From: Pseudomaricurvus alkylphenolicus | Lineage (GTDB): Bacteria > Pseudomonadota > Gammaproteobacteria > Pseudomonadales > Cellvibrionaceae | NCBI RefSeq assembly: GCF_011683955.1 | Contig: NZ_JAAQPI010000013.1 | Span: 124,001-188,000 of the forward strand | Length of the DNA stretch: 64,000 bases | Reading direction: 5' to 3' | Shown here: piece after piece, positions 39,067 to 49,204 of the stretch | How positions within the stretch are numbered: the stretch's first letter is position 1 | Layout: the number at the start of each line of letters is the position of its first letter | Program-made: the position numbers and the translations under genes | The notes under the pieces: generated by a model | What the model was told of the DNA's origin: nothing | Seen by the model: the letters and a program-made list of their open reading frames with translations, nothing else | Database searches by the model: none

Positions 39067-41907
39067 TTGTCAGATTCTATTTCAGGACAATTTGTTCTCG
39101 GCCAGCGCTGGATCAGCAACACCGAAGCTGAGCTGGGCCTGGGTATCGTCAGCGATACCGATCACCGCTTTGTCAATATCACTTTCCCCGCTGCCGGTGA
39201 GCAACGGGTTTACGCCAAGAACAACGCCCCGTTAACAAGGGTTCAGTACCGCATCGGTGAACAGGTGCAAAATATCGAAGGCGAAACCCTGCGCATTGAA
39301 TCCGTGGAGGAAGAGCACGGCTATCTGACCTATTTCGGCCGCGGCGCTGATGACGGCGACCTGAGCTGGGGCGAGATAGAACTCGATTGCTTTGTCCAGT
39401 TCAGCAAACCACAGGACCGGTTATTTGCCGGGCAGATCGACAAGATCAGAGACTTTCGCTTACGCCACTCAACGCTGCTGCAACAGCAGCGTCTGGCGCA
39501 GATGAACGCTACCGGCCTGATCGGCCCACGGGTACAGCTCCTGCATCACCAGCTGTATATTGCTCACGAAGTGGGCGGACGATTTGCGCCCAGGGTATTG
39601 CTGGCGGATGAAGTCGGTCTCGGCAAAACCATTGAGGCCGGTCTGATCATTCACCAGCAGTTGGTTAAAGGACTGAGCCAGCGTGTACTGATCGCTGTGC
39701 CCGAAAACCTTACCCACCAGTGGCTGGTGGAAATGCTGAGGCGCTTTAACCTGTCCTTCACGTTACTGGATGAAGCACGATGCCAGGCCCTGGAGCAGAT
39801 TGACGAATTTGAAGAGAGCGGAGACAGCGAAGACATTCCCGGCAACGGAGACAATCCGTTTGAAAGCGCCCAGTTGATTCTCTGCAGCCTGCCGCTACTG
39901 ACGGAAAATGGCGAACGTCTGCAGCAGGCGTTGGCCTGCGATTGGGACCTGCTGATTGTCGACGAAGCTCATCACCTGCAGTGGCACGAAAATGAGCAGT
40001 GCCCCGCCTACGACTGCGTCGAGCAACTGGCCCGCATTGCCCGCGGCCTGCTGTTGTTAACCGCCACACCGGAACAGCTCGGCCTCGACAGCCACTTCGC
40101 CCGCCTGCGTTTGCTGGATCCTGATCGCTATTTCGATTTCGACACCTTCAAACAGGAACAGAGCCAGTTCCAGAGTGTGAATCACCTGGTGCAGCGCCTT
40201 CTGTCGAGCGATGACAGCGCCAGCCTGCTTCAGGACGACGCCTCCATGCAGGCCCTGGAAGAGCGCCTGGGTGCAACCGCACTGGACCAGTTGCGAGATC
40301 AGGATAATGAAGATTGCCGCGACAACTTGGTCAATCAACTGCTGGACCGCCATGGCACGGGCCGGGTTTTGTTCCGCAACACCCGCAGCGGTGTGCTCGG
40401 ATTCCCCCAGCGCCAGCTGATACCTCACGAACTGGCGCCCACGACGCCTGACGCCAGCTTTGCTGATACTGCAAGAGTCCAGTGGTTAACCCAATGGCTA
40501 AAGGCCAACCGCAAAGAAAAGGTGTTAATCATCTGTTCCAGCGCAGATATGGCGCAGGATCTGGAAACCCACCTCAATCTCCGCTGTGGTGTTCGCAGCG
40601 CGGTGTTCTTTGAAGGGCTGAGCCTGCTGGAGCGCGATCGCGCTGCCGCCTATTTTGCCGACGAAGAAGACGGTGCCCAAGTATTGGTGTGTTCAGAGAT
40701 TGGTAGCGAGGGACGTAACTTTCAGTTCGCTCACCAACTGGTGATGTTTGATCTGCCCCAAAACCCCGATCTTATCGAGCAGCGTATCGGCCGTTTGGAC
40801 CGCATCGGCCAGACTCAAACCGTGCAGATCCATGTGCCCTTTGAGTCCGATAGCGCCGACGCAAGATTGCTACAATTTCTGCACCTGGGCCTGAATTGCT
40901 TTGAGCAGGTTTGCCCGGCAGGACAGGCGCTGTTTGATGAATTTTGCGAGCAATTGCAGCCGCTTCTGGATGTGGATGCCAACCAATCCCTCAATGCGCT
41001 GATCGAACGCGCCCGCAGCCGCACAGACGACCTGTTGGCCGAACTGAAAAATGGCCGCGATCGCCTGCTGGAACTCAACAGCTGCAAGACACCGGTGGCC
41101 GAGGCTCTGGTGGAGGAGCTCAGCCAGCTGGATCAAAGCGACGCACTCAAAGACTATATGGACAACGCCTTTGACATCTATGGGGTTGATCATGAACGCC
41201 ACAGTGAGGATGCATTTGTCGCCCACCCCTCTGACCATATGCAGACCCATCATTTCCCCGGTCTGCCCGATGAAGGCATCACAGCGACCTATCATCGCGA
41301 ACAGGCATTGAGCCGCGAGGATATGCACTACCTTACCTGGGAGCACCCCATGGTTGCCGGTGTCATGGACATGGTGCTGAACAGTGAGCGGGGCAACACG
41401 GCGGTATGCACCATGAAGCTGCCGCCACTGAAGCCCGGCAGCCTGTTAATAGAATCCCTGTTCCAATTCAGCTGCCCGGGTCCGCGTTCATTGCAGCTGC
41501 AACGCTTCTTCAGTGCCGGCTGCGTGCGATTGGTGGCGGATAACAATCTGAAGTCGCTCGGAGAGATCATTAGTAGCGAGCATTACAATAAGCTGGGCAA
41601 GACGGTAAAAATGGCCACGGCCAAACAGCTTGTTCAGCATGCGCGCACGGATATCGATCGCATTGTGACGCACCTGGAAGATCAGGCTAAGACTATGCAG
41701 ACTGGCCTGGTTGAGGACGCCTGCCAGGCACTCAGCCGCCATTACGATCAGGAGTTGTCACGCCTGCGCGCCCTGGCCGAGATCAATCCTAATATTCGTG
41801 CCGAAGAGATCGAGCACCTGGAAACGCAGAAACAGGCGGGGCTGGAATATTTGCAGTCCGCCAAGCTGCGCCTGGATGCCATTCGGGTGGCGGTGATTAC
41901 AGACTGA
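39067..41907 (+). CDS. rapA: RNA polymerase-associated ATPase RapA
   Basis: Swi2/Snf2 ATPase that recycles RNA polymerase after termination. 946 residues, close to the family's usual 950-970. The start is TTG 39067 (AGAGG upstream), giving FVLGQRWISNTEAELGLGIV as in other RapA. Walker A is ADEVGLGKTIEAGL, the DEAH box DEAHHLQW, and helicase motifs V/VI are SEIGSEGRNFQFAHQLVMFD and QRIGRLDRIGQTQ. The C-terminal RapA-specific domain (about 620-946) is complete. Confidence 0.96.
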   Translation: MSDSISGQFVLGQRWISNTEAELGLGIVSDTDHRFVNITFPAAGEQRVYAKNNAPLTRVQYRIGEQVQNIEGETLRIESVEEEHGYLTYFGRGADDGDLSWGEIELDCFVQFSKPQDRLFAGQIDKIRDFRLRHSTLLQQQRLAQMNATGLIGPRVQLLHHQLYIAHEVGGRFAPRVLLADEVGLGKTIEAGLIIHQQLVKGLSQRVLIAVPENLTHQWLVEMLRRFNLSFTLLDEARCQALEQIDEFEESGDSEDIPGNGDNPFESAQLILCSLPLLTENGERLQQALACDWDLLIVDEAHHLQWHENEQCPAYDCVEQLARIARGLLLLTATPEQLGLDSHFARLRLLDPDRYFDFDTFKQEQSQFQSVNHLVQRLLSSDDSASLLQDDASMQALEERLGATALDQLRDQDNEDCRDNLVNQLLDRHGTGRVLFRNTRSGVLGFPQRQLIPHELAPTTPDASFADTARVQWLTQWLKANRKEKVLIICSSADMAQDLETHLNLRCGVRSAVFFEGLSLLERDRAAAYFADEEDGAQVLVCSEIGSEGRNFQFAHQLVMFDLPQNPDLIEQRIGRLDRIGQTQTVQIHVPFESDSADARLLQFLHLGLNCFEQVCPAGQALFDEFCEQLQPLLDVDANQSLNALIERARSRTDDLLAELKNGRDRLLELNSCKTPVAEALVEELSQLDQSDALKDYMDNAFDIYGVDHERHSEDAFVAHPSDHMQTHHFPGLPDEGITATYHREQALSREDMHYLTWEHPMVAGVMDMVLNSERGNTAVCTMKLPPLKPGSLLIESLFQFSCPGPRSLQLQRFFSAGCVRLVADNNLKSLGEIISSEHYNKLGKTVKMATAKQLVQHARTDIDRIVTHLEDQAKTMQTGLVEDACQALSRHYDQELSRLRALAEINPNIRAEEIEHLETQKQAGLEYLQSAKLRLDAIRVAVITD

Positions 41908-41925
41908 CAGGGCCTCCGGGGCGAT

Positions 41926-42348
41926 CTAAGCGCATTCGAGCCAGACGTCCCGCACCCAGTACCAGACGTTTTCCCAAACATCCGGGTCGTAGTCGCCCCC
42001 GTATTGCCAGAGGCGAACTTCGCCGTCCTGGGCAACGCAATAATAGCCCTCACGGCATTCGCACAGCGCTACCATTTCCCGCGGCATTCCCTGTGACCAG
42101 GCCATGGCGGTCACTTCAGGCAGGTAAGTGTGGGACAGGGGGTCGGCCACGGTTACGGGCTCCAGGGTCCCGTAAACCACATCACTGGCCTCCATCAGGA
42201 ATTCGCGAAACTCGGTGGGCAGAGGCATCAGAATCTGCTCCTGCGCCACGACCACCTGATCGTGCTCCGGCAACTCCAGCGGGACGGGCACAGACTCGGC
42301 AACCTCGTGCAGTTCGTCAATCAGATCCTGCATGCCTATCTCCTCCAA
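41926..42348 (-). CDS. SMI1/KNR4-like protein
   Basis: 140 residues. LPTEFREFLMEASDVVYGTLEPVTV matches the SMI1/KNR4 (SUKH) fold core, in which LPxxYxxFL is followed by a G-rich strand. The C-terminus is Trp-rich (VWENVWYWVRDVWLECA). SUKH proteins include immunity proteins of toxin systems, but no toxin gene is nearby and single-domain chromosomal copies are common in gammaproteobacteria. Convergent with rapA; 54 bp from the next minus-strand gene. Confidence 0.75.
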   Translation of the reverse strand: MEEIGMQDLIDELHEVAESVPVPLELPEHDQVVVAQEQILMPLPTEFREFLMEASDVVYGTLEPVTVADPLSHTYLPEVTAMAWSQGMPREMVALCECREGYYCVAQDGEVRLWQYGGDYDPDVWENVWYWVRDVWLECA

Positions 42349-42402
42349 TGCATCTTATTTTGAAGCTACTTTTTGACCCTTCATAATTGGTTCTTCAGGG
42401 CC

Positions 42403-42792
42403 CTATTGGTTTCCGAGCAGGCCATCCTGCAACCGTACGATTTGCTCACCGTTGCTATCTATCCGGAAGAAATCATCCTGATTGCTGTACTCCGGTCCGG
42501 GATCACACTGTACGGGCAATCCAAAGGCCTCAAAAGCCGCGCGGGCACAGTCTACATCCGAGTTCCAGGGTGTATGGGGGGAATTGAACCAGATACCCAC
42601 GTAGGGTCCACCCTCTATCCCGGTCTGGACAATAATCGGGATCTCTACCTCGTGTTCCAGCGTGCGGAACATACGCACCCCAGGCTGCGACTTGTCCACG
42701 GGCATTTCCTCAACAGGCCCCAGTAGACTCTTGATCCAGCCCAGCACCCGCTTGAGCACGGGCTCACGAATATAGATTTCGATGTCGTTCAT
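42403..42792 (-). CDS. Conserved hypothetical protein
   Basis: 129 residues from ATG 42792 (MNDIEIYIREPVLKRVLGWI). A longer start at 42816 overlaps the promoter of the divergent gene and is less likely. Soluble, acidic, with no signal or membrane segment. Visible blocks are TLEHEVEIPIIVQTGIEGG and FNSPHTPWNSDVDCARAA. I do not recognise a domain. It is probably cotranscribed with the SMI1/KNR4-like gene. Confidence 0.7.
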   Translation of the reverse strand: MNDIEIYIREPVLKRVLGWIKSLLGPVEEMPVDKSQPGVRMFRTLEHEVEIPIIVQTGIEGGPYVGIWFNSPHTPWNSDVDCARAAFEAFGLPVQCDPGPEYSNQDDFFRIDSNGEQIVRLQDGLLGNQ

Positions 42793-42930
42793 GTCAGTTT
42801 GAAAGAGAACCGCCAAAAGCGTGCACTATACGCCAATTGGCGGCCTTTCCTAAGCACTTTGGGCTATTTGTTTTGGCTCTGCCCTGCTAGAATCGCGACC
42901 GACCAAAAGCGGCAGGTTTGTGACAGTTTT

Positions 42931-43635
42931 ATGCAGCTCGACAGATTCTTTTCCCAAGCGGGTGACCGTTTCCAGTTTACCCGTGACCAGGCCAGCAGTT
43001 TCGCCAAGCAGATTGCCGACGATTTCAACCCGATTCACGATCCGGATGCCAAACGTTTCTGCGTGCCAGGCGATCTTTTGTTCGCTGTGGCCCTGTCCAA
43101 GTTGGGCCTCCATCAGAAGTTGCACGTACGCTTCAGTGACATGGTGACTGATGGGGTAGAACTGGCCTTTGCCGCCGGTGACGGCAGTGTGACCAACATC
43201 CAGGATGACAACGGCAAGATCTACCTGTCCGTGGATGCCGCTGGAGAAAAGACCGATAGCGCCGACACGATTGAACATCTGACCCGCGAATACGTGGCCT
43301 TTTCAGGCAAAACCTTCCCCCATGTGCTGGTGCCACTCTGGAAACAACAATCGGTGATGGTTAACCCCGCCCGCCCGCTGGTCATCTACGAATCCATGAG
43401 CATTGATCTGGATGATCTGGCATTTACCGAACCAACGCTGGAATTCTCGGGCTCCAGCCTGGAAGTGACTGGCAAACGTGGCACCGTAACCCTGGAATAC
43501 CTTTTCAAGGAAGGAACTCGGGTGCTGGGACGCGGACAAAAACGCATGCTGCTGAGCGGGCTCAAACCCTACGATCAGGCCGCTATTGACGATCTGATTC
43601 GCTTCTACGAGGATCGCAAGACAACCCTGGGCTGA
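42931..43635 (+). CDS. DUF3581 family protein
   Basis: 234 residues from ATG 42931 (MQLDRFFSQAGDRFQFTRDQ), which is preceded by a stretch without coding character in the longer frame. The N-terminal QASSFAKQIADDFNPIHDPD resembles a hot-dog/MaoC-type hydratase motif (DxNPIH), followed by RFCVPGDLLFAVAL. The family DUF3581 is found in gammaproteobacteria and its function is not known. It stands alone between two minus-strand genes. Confidence 0.8.
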   Translation: MQLDRFFSQAGDRFQFTRDQASSFAKQIADDFNPIHDPDAKRFCVPGDLLFAVALSKLGLHQKLHVRFSDMVTDGVELAFAAGDGSVTNIQDDNGKIYLSVDAAGEKTDSADTIEHLTREYVAFSGKTFPHVLVPLWKQQSVMVNPARPLVIYESMSIDLDDLAFTEPTLEFSGSSLEVTGKRGTVTLEYLFKEGTRVLGRGQKRMLLSGLKPYDQAAIDDLIRFYEDRKTTLG

Positions 43636-43656
43636 TACCCCCGCGCCTTCAAGTGG

Positions 43657-44556
43657 TCAGTCCGAAGGGGCATTGAGATGGTAGGCTTCACACAGCTGCA
43701 GCCAGCTCTGAATGCCTGGCCCGCGATACTTCTGCTTGTGCAGAATGATATAAAAGCGCCGATGCCAATCCCGCTGAGGCACGCGCAAATGCACCAGGCT
43801 CCCACGGCGAAAGGCGTCCCGCAAGGCAATGTCCGAGAGGCAGCCAATCCCCAGGCCCGCCTCCACCGCCCGCTTGATAGCCTCAGTATGCTGCAGTTCA
43901 TGGCGCAGATTCAGATCCCCTAACAGACCGTGCATCGCACGATCGAAAGCCTGACGCGTCCCCGAGCCCGATTCTCGCACCACCCATTGGGCCTGAAGCA
44001 GATCCTCATCGCTGAGCTCACTTTTACTGGCCAGCGGGTGTTCGGGGGCACAAAAAACCATCAGGTCATCTTCTCGCCACGGCAGCACCTCCAGGTCCGA
44101 GTGCTGCAGTTCCCCTTCAATCAAGCCCACGTCCAACTCGTAGTTTTCAACCATTCGTGCAATGGTTTCCGTGTTCGCCACTTTCAATTGCACGTCGGCC
44201 CCATCGTGGCGGTTCATATAATCCGCCATCATCTGTACGGCCAGATAGTTGCCAATGGTCAGAGTTGCCCCAACCTTAAGCAACCCCAGATCCTGCTGCT
44301 GGGACAGATCCCGTTCAAACCCCTGGGCCTGCGCCAACAAAGACTCGGCTTTGGGTCTGAGCACCCTGCCCAATTCATTGAGCTGCAGGCGTTTGCCAAC
44401 CCGGTCGAACAGCTGAATATCAAACTGTTGCTCCAGATCCCGCAAAGAGCTGCTGGCGGCGGATTGAGACATTGCCAGGCTCTCTGCGGCCCGGGTGATA
44501 TTCTCGAAGTGAGCTGCCGCCAGGAATACTTCCAGTTGTCGCAACGAATAGCGCAT
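43657..44556 (-). CDS. LysR-family transcriptional regulator, FinR-like
   Basis: 299 residues. The N-terminal winged HTH (about 1-60) is MRYSLRQLEVFLAAAHFENI with SLAMSQSAASSSLRDLEQQF. The effector-binding domain follows (about 90-290). It is divergent from fpr with a 155-bp shared promoter region; in pseudomonads a LysR regulator in this position (FinR) activates fpr under superoxide stress, so the same role is inferred. In the shared region CCAATA (44649-44654) and TATTGG (44674-44679) form a possible operator. Confidence 0.85.
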   Translation of the reverse strand: MRYSLRQLEVFLAAAHFENITRAAESLAMSQSAASSSLRDLEQQFDIQLFDRVGKRLQLNELGRVLRPKAESLLAQAQGFERDLSQQQDLGLLKVGATLTIGNYLAVQMMADYMNRHDGADVQLKVANTETIARMVENYELDVGLIEGELQHSDLEVLPWREDDLMVFCAPEHPLASKSELSDEDLLQAQWVVRESGSGTRQAFDRAMHGLLGDLNLRHELQHTEAIKRAVEAGLGIGCLSDIALRDAFRRGSLVHLRVPQRDWHRRFYIILHKQKYRGPGIQSWLQLCEAYHLNAPSD

Positions 44557-44711
44557 AGATGCTCCGGAGTGGGATTGCTAATTGGCAGATACCTGCAAAG
44601 GCAGCATATCCAAAAAACCGATTAGAAAAATATAATTTACTCGTTTTACCAATATGCTAGCTCGGGCGTACAGTATTGGCAACAGGAACGATACAAACCG
44701 AGGAAATTTAG

Positions 44712-45485
44712 ATGGCCAGCCTGACCACCGAACACGTAACCAGCATTCACCACTGGAACGATGACCTGTTCAGTTTCAAAACCAGCCGCAACCCCGGCCT
44801 GCGTTTTGAGAATGGCCACTTCGTAATGATGGGCTTGGAAGTGGAAGGCCGGCCACTGATGCGTGCTTACAGCATCGCCAGCGCCAACTATGACGACGAA
44901 CTGGAGTTTTTCAGTATCAAGGTGCCCGACGGCCCTTTGACCTCCAGACTGCAGAACATCCGGGTTGGTGACCCTGTTCTGGTGAGCAGTAAACCCACCG
45001 GTACCTTGGTGGCCGACCACCTGTTACCCGGAAAGCATCTGTATCTGATCAGCACCGGCACAGGATTGGCACCATTTATGAGTATCATCCGTGATCCGGA
45101 CATTTATGATCGCTACGACAAAGTGATTCTTACACATGGTGTGCGCACCACCTCCGAACTGGCCTATCAGGAGGTGATACTCGACCAATTGCCCAATGAT
45201 GAGTTCATAGGCGATGTGGTCAAGGAAAAGTTGATCTACTACCCCACTGTCACGCGAGAAGATTTTGGCACCCAGGGTAGAATCACCGATCACATCCGAA
45301 CTGGAAAATTGTTTTCGGATCTCGGCTTGCCGACACTCGATCCCGAACAGGATCGGTTTATGATCTGTGGCAGCCCTTCTATGCTCAAGGACACCTGCTC
45401 GATTTTGGATGCTGCCGGACTAAAGGAATCGCGTCATGGCCATCAAGGTCACTACGTGATTGAGCGGGCTTTTGTAGAGAAATAG
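44712..45485 (+). CDS. fpr: Ferredoxin--NADP(+) reductase
   Basis: FAD enzyme exchanging electrons between NADPH and ferredoxin/flavodoxin. 257 residues, bacterial subclass. The FAD motif is RPLMRAYSIASANYDD. The NADP-binding Gly-rich segment is LISTGTGLAPFMSIIRDP. The C-terminal stretch is FMICGSPSMLKDTCSIL, ending YVIERAFVEK, as in Pseudomonas/Azotobacter Fpr. Expression is probably set by the divergent LysR regulator. Confidence 0.95.
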   Translation: MASLTTEHVTSIHHWNDDLFSFKTSRNPGLRFENGHFVMMGLEVEGRPLMRAYSIASANYDDELEFFSIKVPDGPLTSRLQNIRVGDPVLVSSKPTGTLVADHLLPGKHLYLISTGTGLAPFMSIIRDPDIYDRYDKVILTHGVRTTSELAYQEVILDQLPNDEFIGDVVKEKLIYYPTVTREDFGTQGRITDHIRTGKLFSDLGLPTLDPEQDRFMICGSPSMLKDTCSILDAAGLKESRHGHQGHYVIERAFVEK

Positions 45486-45500
45486 CCCCACCATCGACAC

Positions 45501-46160
45501 TCAGGGCTGGCGCCCTTTCTTGCGGCGGACAATCTCTGCGGGAGAGAGGCGCTCACCAGAGGGCGCTGGCTGGGGATTACTTTCGCCATGGCGCGCCAGA
45601 TATTCCTGCGCCACTTGTTCAGCGCGATCTGCGCGCTCCCAAGGCTGGCTGAACTCCCTGAATCGACGCAGCTTGCGCTCTAGCATGGAGTACACCTGAT
45701 CCGCCAGAATCGCATCTTCACGGCGCAGATGGCCCAGATCCAGGGTAAACAGCTGCAGGCAGACCACGTCCGTCATATAGTGCAGCCCCTTGAGGCTGGC
45801 CAACTTCACAACCGGAAACTGCTCCTGCAAGCGCTCAGCTGCCAGGCTGTCTTGCAAGTCACTGTCGCGGGTGAGAAAACAATGTCTTTGGGGACAAAAA
45901 TAGGCGAGCTTGGGGATTTCGCCTTTTTTGGCGGGATCGTAGTACAGGTAGAGCTCACTGGGTTTTAGAGTCGACTCCGCAATGCGAAAACTGACGCCGG
46001 GCTTGGGGTGAATACGGGGCAGATAGCGGTCTTGGCCTGAATCCCCGAGGCGATAGCGAACCACCAGCCTCCCCGATGGCCCGGTGTGAACAGCGAATCC
46101 TCTCTCTAACACCAGGCTAAAGAGATCAAAATGCTCCTGCTGGGTTTTGGTGGGCCCCAA
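45501..46160 (-). CDS. Conserved hypothetical protein, 219 aa
   Basis: A soluble protein with no signal peptide. The first part (about 1-130) is beta-rich (FAVHTGPSGRLVVRYRLG, SELYLYYDPAKKGEIPKLAY) and contains an FCPQRHCF Cys pair. The C-terminal part (about 150-219) is helical and strongly basic with an RRKKGR end, suggesting nucleic-acid contact. I do not recognise a family. The PEIVRRKK-like tail and codon use look like a real chromosomal gene. It lies between fpr (convergent) and the lysS terminator. Confidence 0.65.
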   Translation of the reverse strand: MGPTKTQQEHFDLFSLVLERGFAVHTGPSGRLVVRYRLGDSGQDRYLPRIHPKPGVSFRIAESTLKPSELYLYYDPAKKGEIPKLAYFCPQRHCFLTRDSDLQDSLAAERLQEQFPVVKLASLKGLHYMTDVVCLQLFTLDLGHLRREDAILADQVYSMLERKLRRFREFSQPWERADRAEQVAQEYLARHGESNPQPAPSGERLSPAEIVRRKKGRQP

Positions 46161-46284
46161 TGGATTCCTCCCGACACTTGCCCGTTAACGGCCGCGCTGC
46201 CTGTTCACTCCGTGAACCACAGCACTTTCCATCATCTTCTATCAAGATCCCTCAATATAAAGAATAGGACTCCCCATTAGAAAC

Positions 46285-46312
46285 AAAAATCCCCGCCATG
46301 GCGGGGATTTTT
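46285..46312 (-). terminator. Rho-independent terminator of lysS
   Basis: AAAAATCCCCGCC / GGCGGGGATTTTT around a very short loop (12-bp stem with A/T flanks). It lies about 25 bp after the lysS stop codon. Symmetrical A and T runs make it bidirectional in principle. Confidence 0.92.
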
Positions 46313-46334
46313 GCGGTTGGCGTGAAAAGCGTCT

Positions 46335-47855
46335 TTACTCGGGACGCATAGCCGGGAACAGCAGCACGTCTCGAATGGACGGTGAGTCGGTGAGCAACAT
46401 CACCAACCGGTCAATCCCAATGCCCTGACCGGCTGTCGGCGGCAGACCATATTCCAGAGCCCTGACATAGTCGGCATCAAAGTGCATGGCTTCGTCGTCA
46501 CCGGCATCTTTCTCGGCCACCTGGGCCTGAAAGCGCTCTGCCTGGTCTTCCGCGTCATTGAGCTCCGAGAAGCCATTGGCGATTTCCCGACCACCCACAA
46601 AGAACTCGAAGCGGTCGGTGACAAAAGGATTGTCATCGTTGCGGCGAGCCAGCGGCGATACTTCCGTGGGGTACTGGGTAATAAAAGTCGGATCGTCGAG
46701 ACGGTGCTCCACCGTTTTCTCAAAGATCTCAATCTGTACTTTGCCCAATCCCCAGCTGTCCTTCAGTGGGATATCCAGATGTTCGGCGATCTGACGTGCG
46801 CCCTGCTCATCGGCCAGCGCCTCGGCCTTGATGTCGGGGTTAAAGTGCAGGATGGAATCAAACACACTCATACGGCGGAACGGCTTGGTGAAATCGTAAA
46901 CCGTTTCCTGCATGACCTCACCATCGGCGTTTTTCACAGTGCTCTTGATCTGGGTGGTGCCGATCACTTCTTCGCACAGTTTGCGCAGCATGTCTTCGGT
47001 CAGGTCCATCAGGTCATTGTAATCGGCGTAGGCCTGGTAGAACTCCAGCATGGTAAATTCGGGGTTATGTCGGGTGGAAAGCCCCTCGTTACGGAAGTTG
47101 CGATTGATCTCGTAAACGCGATCGAATCCGCCCACCACCAGTCGCTTCAGGTACAACTCCGGTGCGATACGCAGGTACATATCGATGTCCAGAGCATTAT
47201 GGTGAGTAATAAAGGGCTTGGCCGAGGCACCGCCGGGAATCGCCTGCAACATGGGCGTTTCCACTTCCAGGAAGTCGTTGCCGTTAAGGTAGTTGCGAAT
47301 GAACTGCACCACCCGCGTGCGGGTCACAAATGTGTCACGCACTTCCGGGTTGGCGATCAGATCCACATAGCGCTGGCGATAACGCATTTCCTGATCCGCC
47401 AGACCGTGGTATTTGTCAGGCAGCGGGCGCAGAGCTTTCGTCAGCAACTGGTACTGATCCATCTGCACATACAGATCACCCTTGCCGGATTTATGCAGCA
47501 CACCACGGCAACCGACAATGTCGCCCAGATCAAGAGTCTTGGCAAAGGGGCGCGCTTCCTTGGTGATGTAGAGCTGAATGCGATCGACGCTGTCCTGCAC
47601 CACCACCCAGGGGCCACGCATGGCAACGATACGGCCGGCCACGCTGACGACGTTGCCCAGTTCCTCGAGCTCTTCTTTGCTCTTATCCCCATAGGCCTGT
47701 TTCAGTTCCAGACTTTTATGCTCGGGGCGAAAGTCGTTGGGAAAGGTGGGGCCATCCTGCTCTCGCAGAGCCTGGAGCTTTTCGCGGCGAACCGCAATCA
47801 GCTTGTTGTCGTCTTGTGGCTGCTTGTCCTGAGACTGATGATTGTCGTTGCTCAT
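46335..47855 (-). CDS. lysS: Lysine--tRNA ligase, class II
   Basis: Charges tRNA-Lys. 506 residues. The N-terminal anticodon-binding OB fold (about 60-150) includes [19 protein letters not shown]. Class II motif 2 is [20 protein letters not shown] and motif 3 ends [20 protein letters not shown]. It lies just downstream of prfB (46 bp), the classical prfB-lysS operon. Confidence 0.97.
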   Translation of the reverse strand: MSNDNHQSQDKQPQDDNKLIAVRREKLQALREQDGPTFPNDFRPEHKSLELKQAYGDKSKEELEELGNVVSVAGRIVAMRGPWVVVQDSVDRIQLYITKEARPFAKTLDLGDIVGCRGVLHKSGKGDLYVQMDQYQLLTKALRPLPDKYHGLADQEMRYRQRYVDLIANPEVRDTFVTRTRVVQFIRNYLNGNDFLEVETPMLQAIPGGASAKPFITHHNALDIDMYLRIAPELYLKRLVVGGFDRVYEINRNFRNEGLSTRHNPEFTMLEFYQAYADYNDLMDLTEDMLRKLCEEVIGTTQIKSTVKNADGEVMQETVYDFTKPFRRMSVFDSILHFNPDIKAEALADEQGARQIAEHLDIPLKDSWGLGKVQIEIFEKTVEHRLDDPTFITQYPTEVSPLARRNDDNPFVTDRFEFFVGGREIANGFSELNDAEDQAERFQAQVAEKDAGDDEAMHFDADYVRALEYGLPPTAGQGIGIDRLVMLLTDSPSIRDVLLFPAMRPE

Positions 47856-47901
47856 GATGTTGAAATCCTAATGCTTCGTAACCCCGGCGTGCGGGGGCGA
47901 A

Positions 47902-48997
47902 TCAGAGTCCGGCCTTAAGGCTGGCTTCAATAAACTGGTCCAGATCGCCGTCCAGTACCGCCTGGCAATTGCTGGTCTGTACACTGGTGCGCAGGTCCTT
48001 GATGCGCTGGTCGTCCAGCACATAGGAGCGGATCTGGCTGCCCCAACCGATGTCGGACTTGGTGTCCTCCATCGCCTGCTTTTCTTCGTTGCGCTTCTGC
48101 ATCTCCATCTCATAGAGCTTTGCACGCAGCATCTTCCAGGCCTGGTCGCGGTTTTTGTGCTGGGATCGCTGACTCTGACACTCGGCCACAATACCCGTGG
48201 GTTCGTGGGTCAATCGTACCGCAGAGTCAGTCTTGTTCACGTGCTGACCACCGGCGCCCGAAGCACGGTAGGTATCAGTGCGCACATCAGCGGGATTGAT
48301 GTCGATTTCGATATTGTCATCGATCTCCGGAGATACGAACACGGACGTGAACGAGGTGTGGCGACGACCGCCCGAATCAAACGGCGACTTACGCACCAGA
48401 CGATGCACCCCCGTCTCCGTGCGCAGCCAGCCAAATACATATTCGCCCTCAAAGCGAATGGTGGCACTCTTGATACCCGCCACGTCGCCGGCAGAGCATT
48501 CTTCCAGCGTGGTTTTGAAGCCCTTGGCCTCACCCCAACGCAGGTACATGCGCAGCAGCATTTCACCCCAATCCTGAGCCTCGGTGCCACCAGAGCCAGC
48601 CTGAATAGTCAGGAAGCAGTTGTTGGGGTCCATTTCGCCGGAGAACATGCGGCGGAATTCCAGCTTGGCGAGGTGTTCATTCAAACCCTCGATCTCGGCC
48701 TCCACCTCAGCGACGGAGTCCTCATCGTCCTCTTCTACCGCCATCTCCAACAACTCGCGGCTATCGGCCACGCCGCTGTCCAGATCATCAATGGTTTTTA
48801 CCACTTGCTCCAGGCTGGAGCGCTCACGACCCAGCTCCTGGGCGCGGTCGGGCTCATCCCAGACGCTGGGCTCAGCCAGCTCCAGTTCGACCTCTGTCAG
48901 GCGCTCTTTCTTGTGAGCATAGTCAAAGATACCCCCTAAGAACGTCAGTGCGTTCTTGCAGGTCTTTCAAGGCATTCAATAATGGGGCGATTTCCAT
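47902..48997 (-). CDS. prfB: Peptide chain release factor 2 (programmed +1 frameshift)
   Basis: Releases peptides at UAA/UGA. The gene is in two frames: ATG 48997 encodes [20 protein letters not shown] and RGYL, then an in-frame TGA at 48923-48925; after a +1 shift translation continues from GAC 48924 ([11 protein letters not shown]...) to 47902. Together they give 364 residues, the normal RF2 length. The GGQ motif ([17 protein letters not shown]) and the family segment [17 protein letters not shown] are present. Calling only the downstream frame (from 48804) would lose the N-terminus. Confidence 0.96.
48921..48940 (-). promoter_or_regulatory. prfB +1 frameshift site
   Basis: Minus strand: AGGGGG, TAT, then CTT TGA C. 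The internal Shine-Dalgarno-like AGGGGG three bases before the slippery CTT and the UGA-C stop context are the standard RF2 autoregulatory signal: low RF2 slows termination and lets the ribosome shift. Confidence 0.95.
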
Positions 48998-49204
48998 GGA
49001 AACCCTTTTGTTTTCAGTACCATCGGGAAAAATTCAAGGCGCGAATTGTACAGGAGAGCCGAGTCGAACTCTAGAGCACCTCCTCGCGGCTTTCCGTAAC
49101 AGGCTTAAATGACAAGAAAAGTGACGTTTACAGCCAATCACTTGCTCCTGGGAAAAGAGTATAGTCGCCCTGCCACCCTCTGAGCCAAGGAGCTGTAACT
49201 CAAC

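Noticed and set aside
41926-42348. Immunity protein of a contact-dependent toxin system (SMI1/KNR4 fold)
   Set aside because: No toxin, Rhs or secretion gene is nearby; single chromosomal SUKH proteins are common and their role is open.
46482-47918. 478-residue open frame antisense to lysS
   Set aside because: lysS motifs are unambiguous; the antisense product is His/Gln-rich shadow sequence without domains.
48804-48997. Apparent premature stop making prfB look like a pseudogene
   Set aside because: The in-frame TGA sits in the conserved RF2 frameshift site and both frames join to a normal-length protein.
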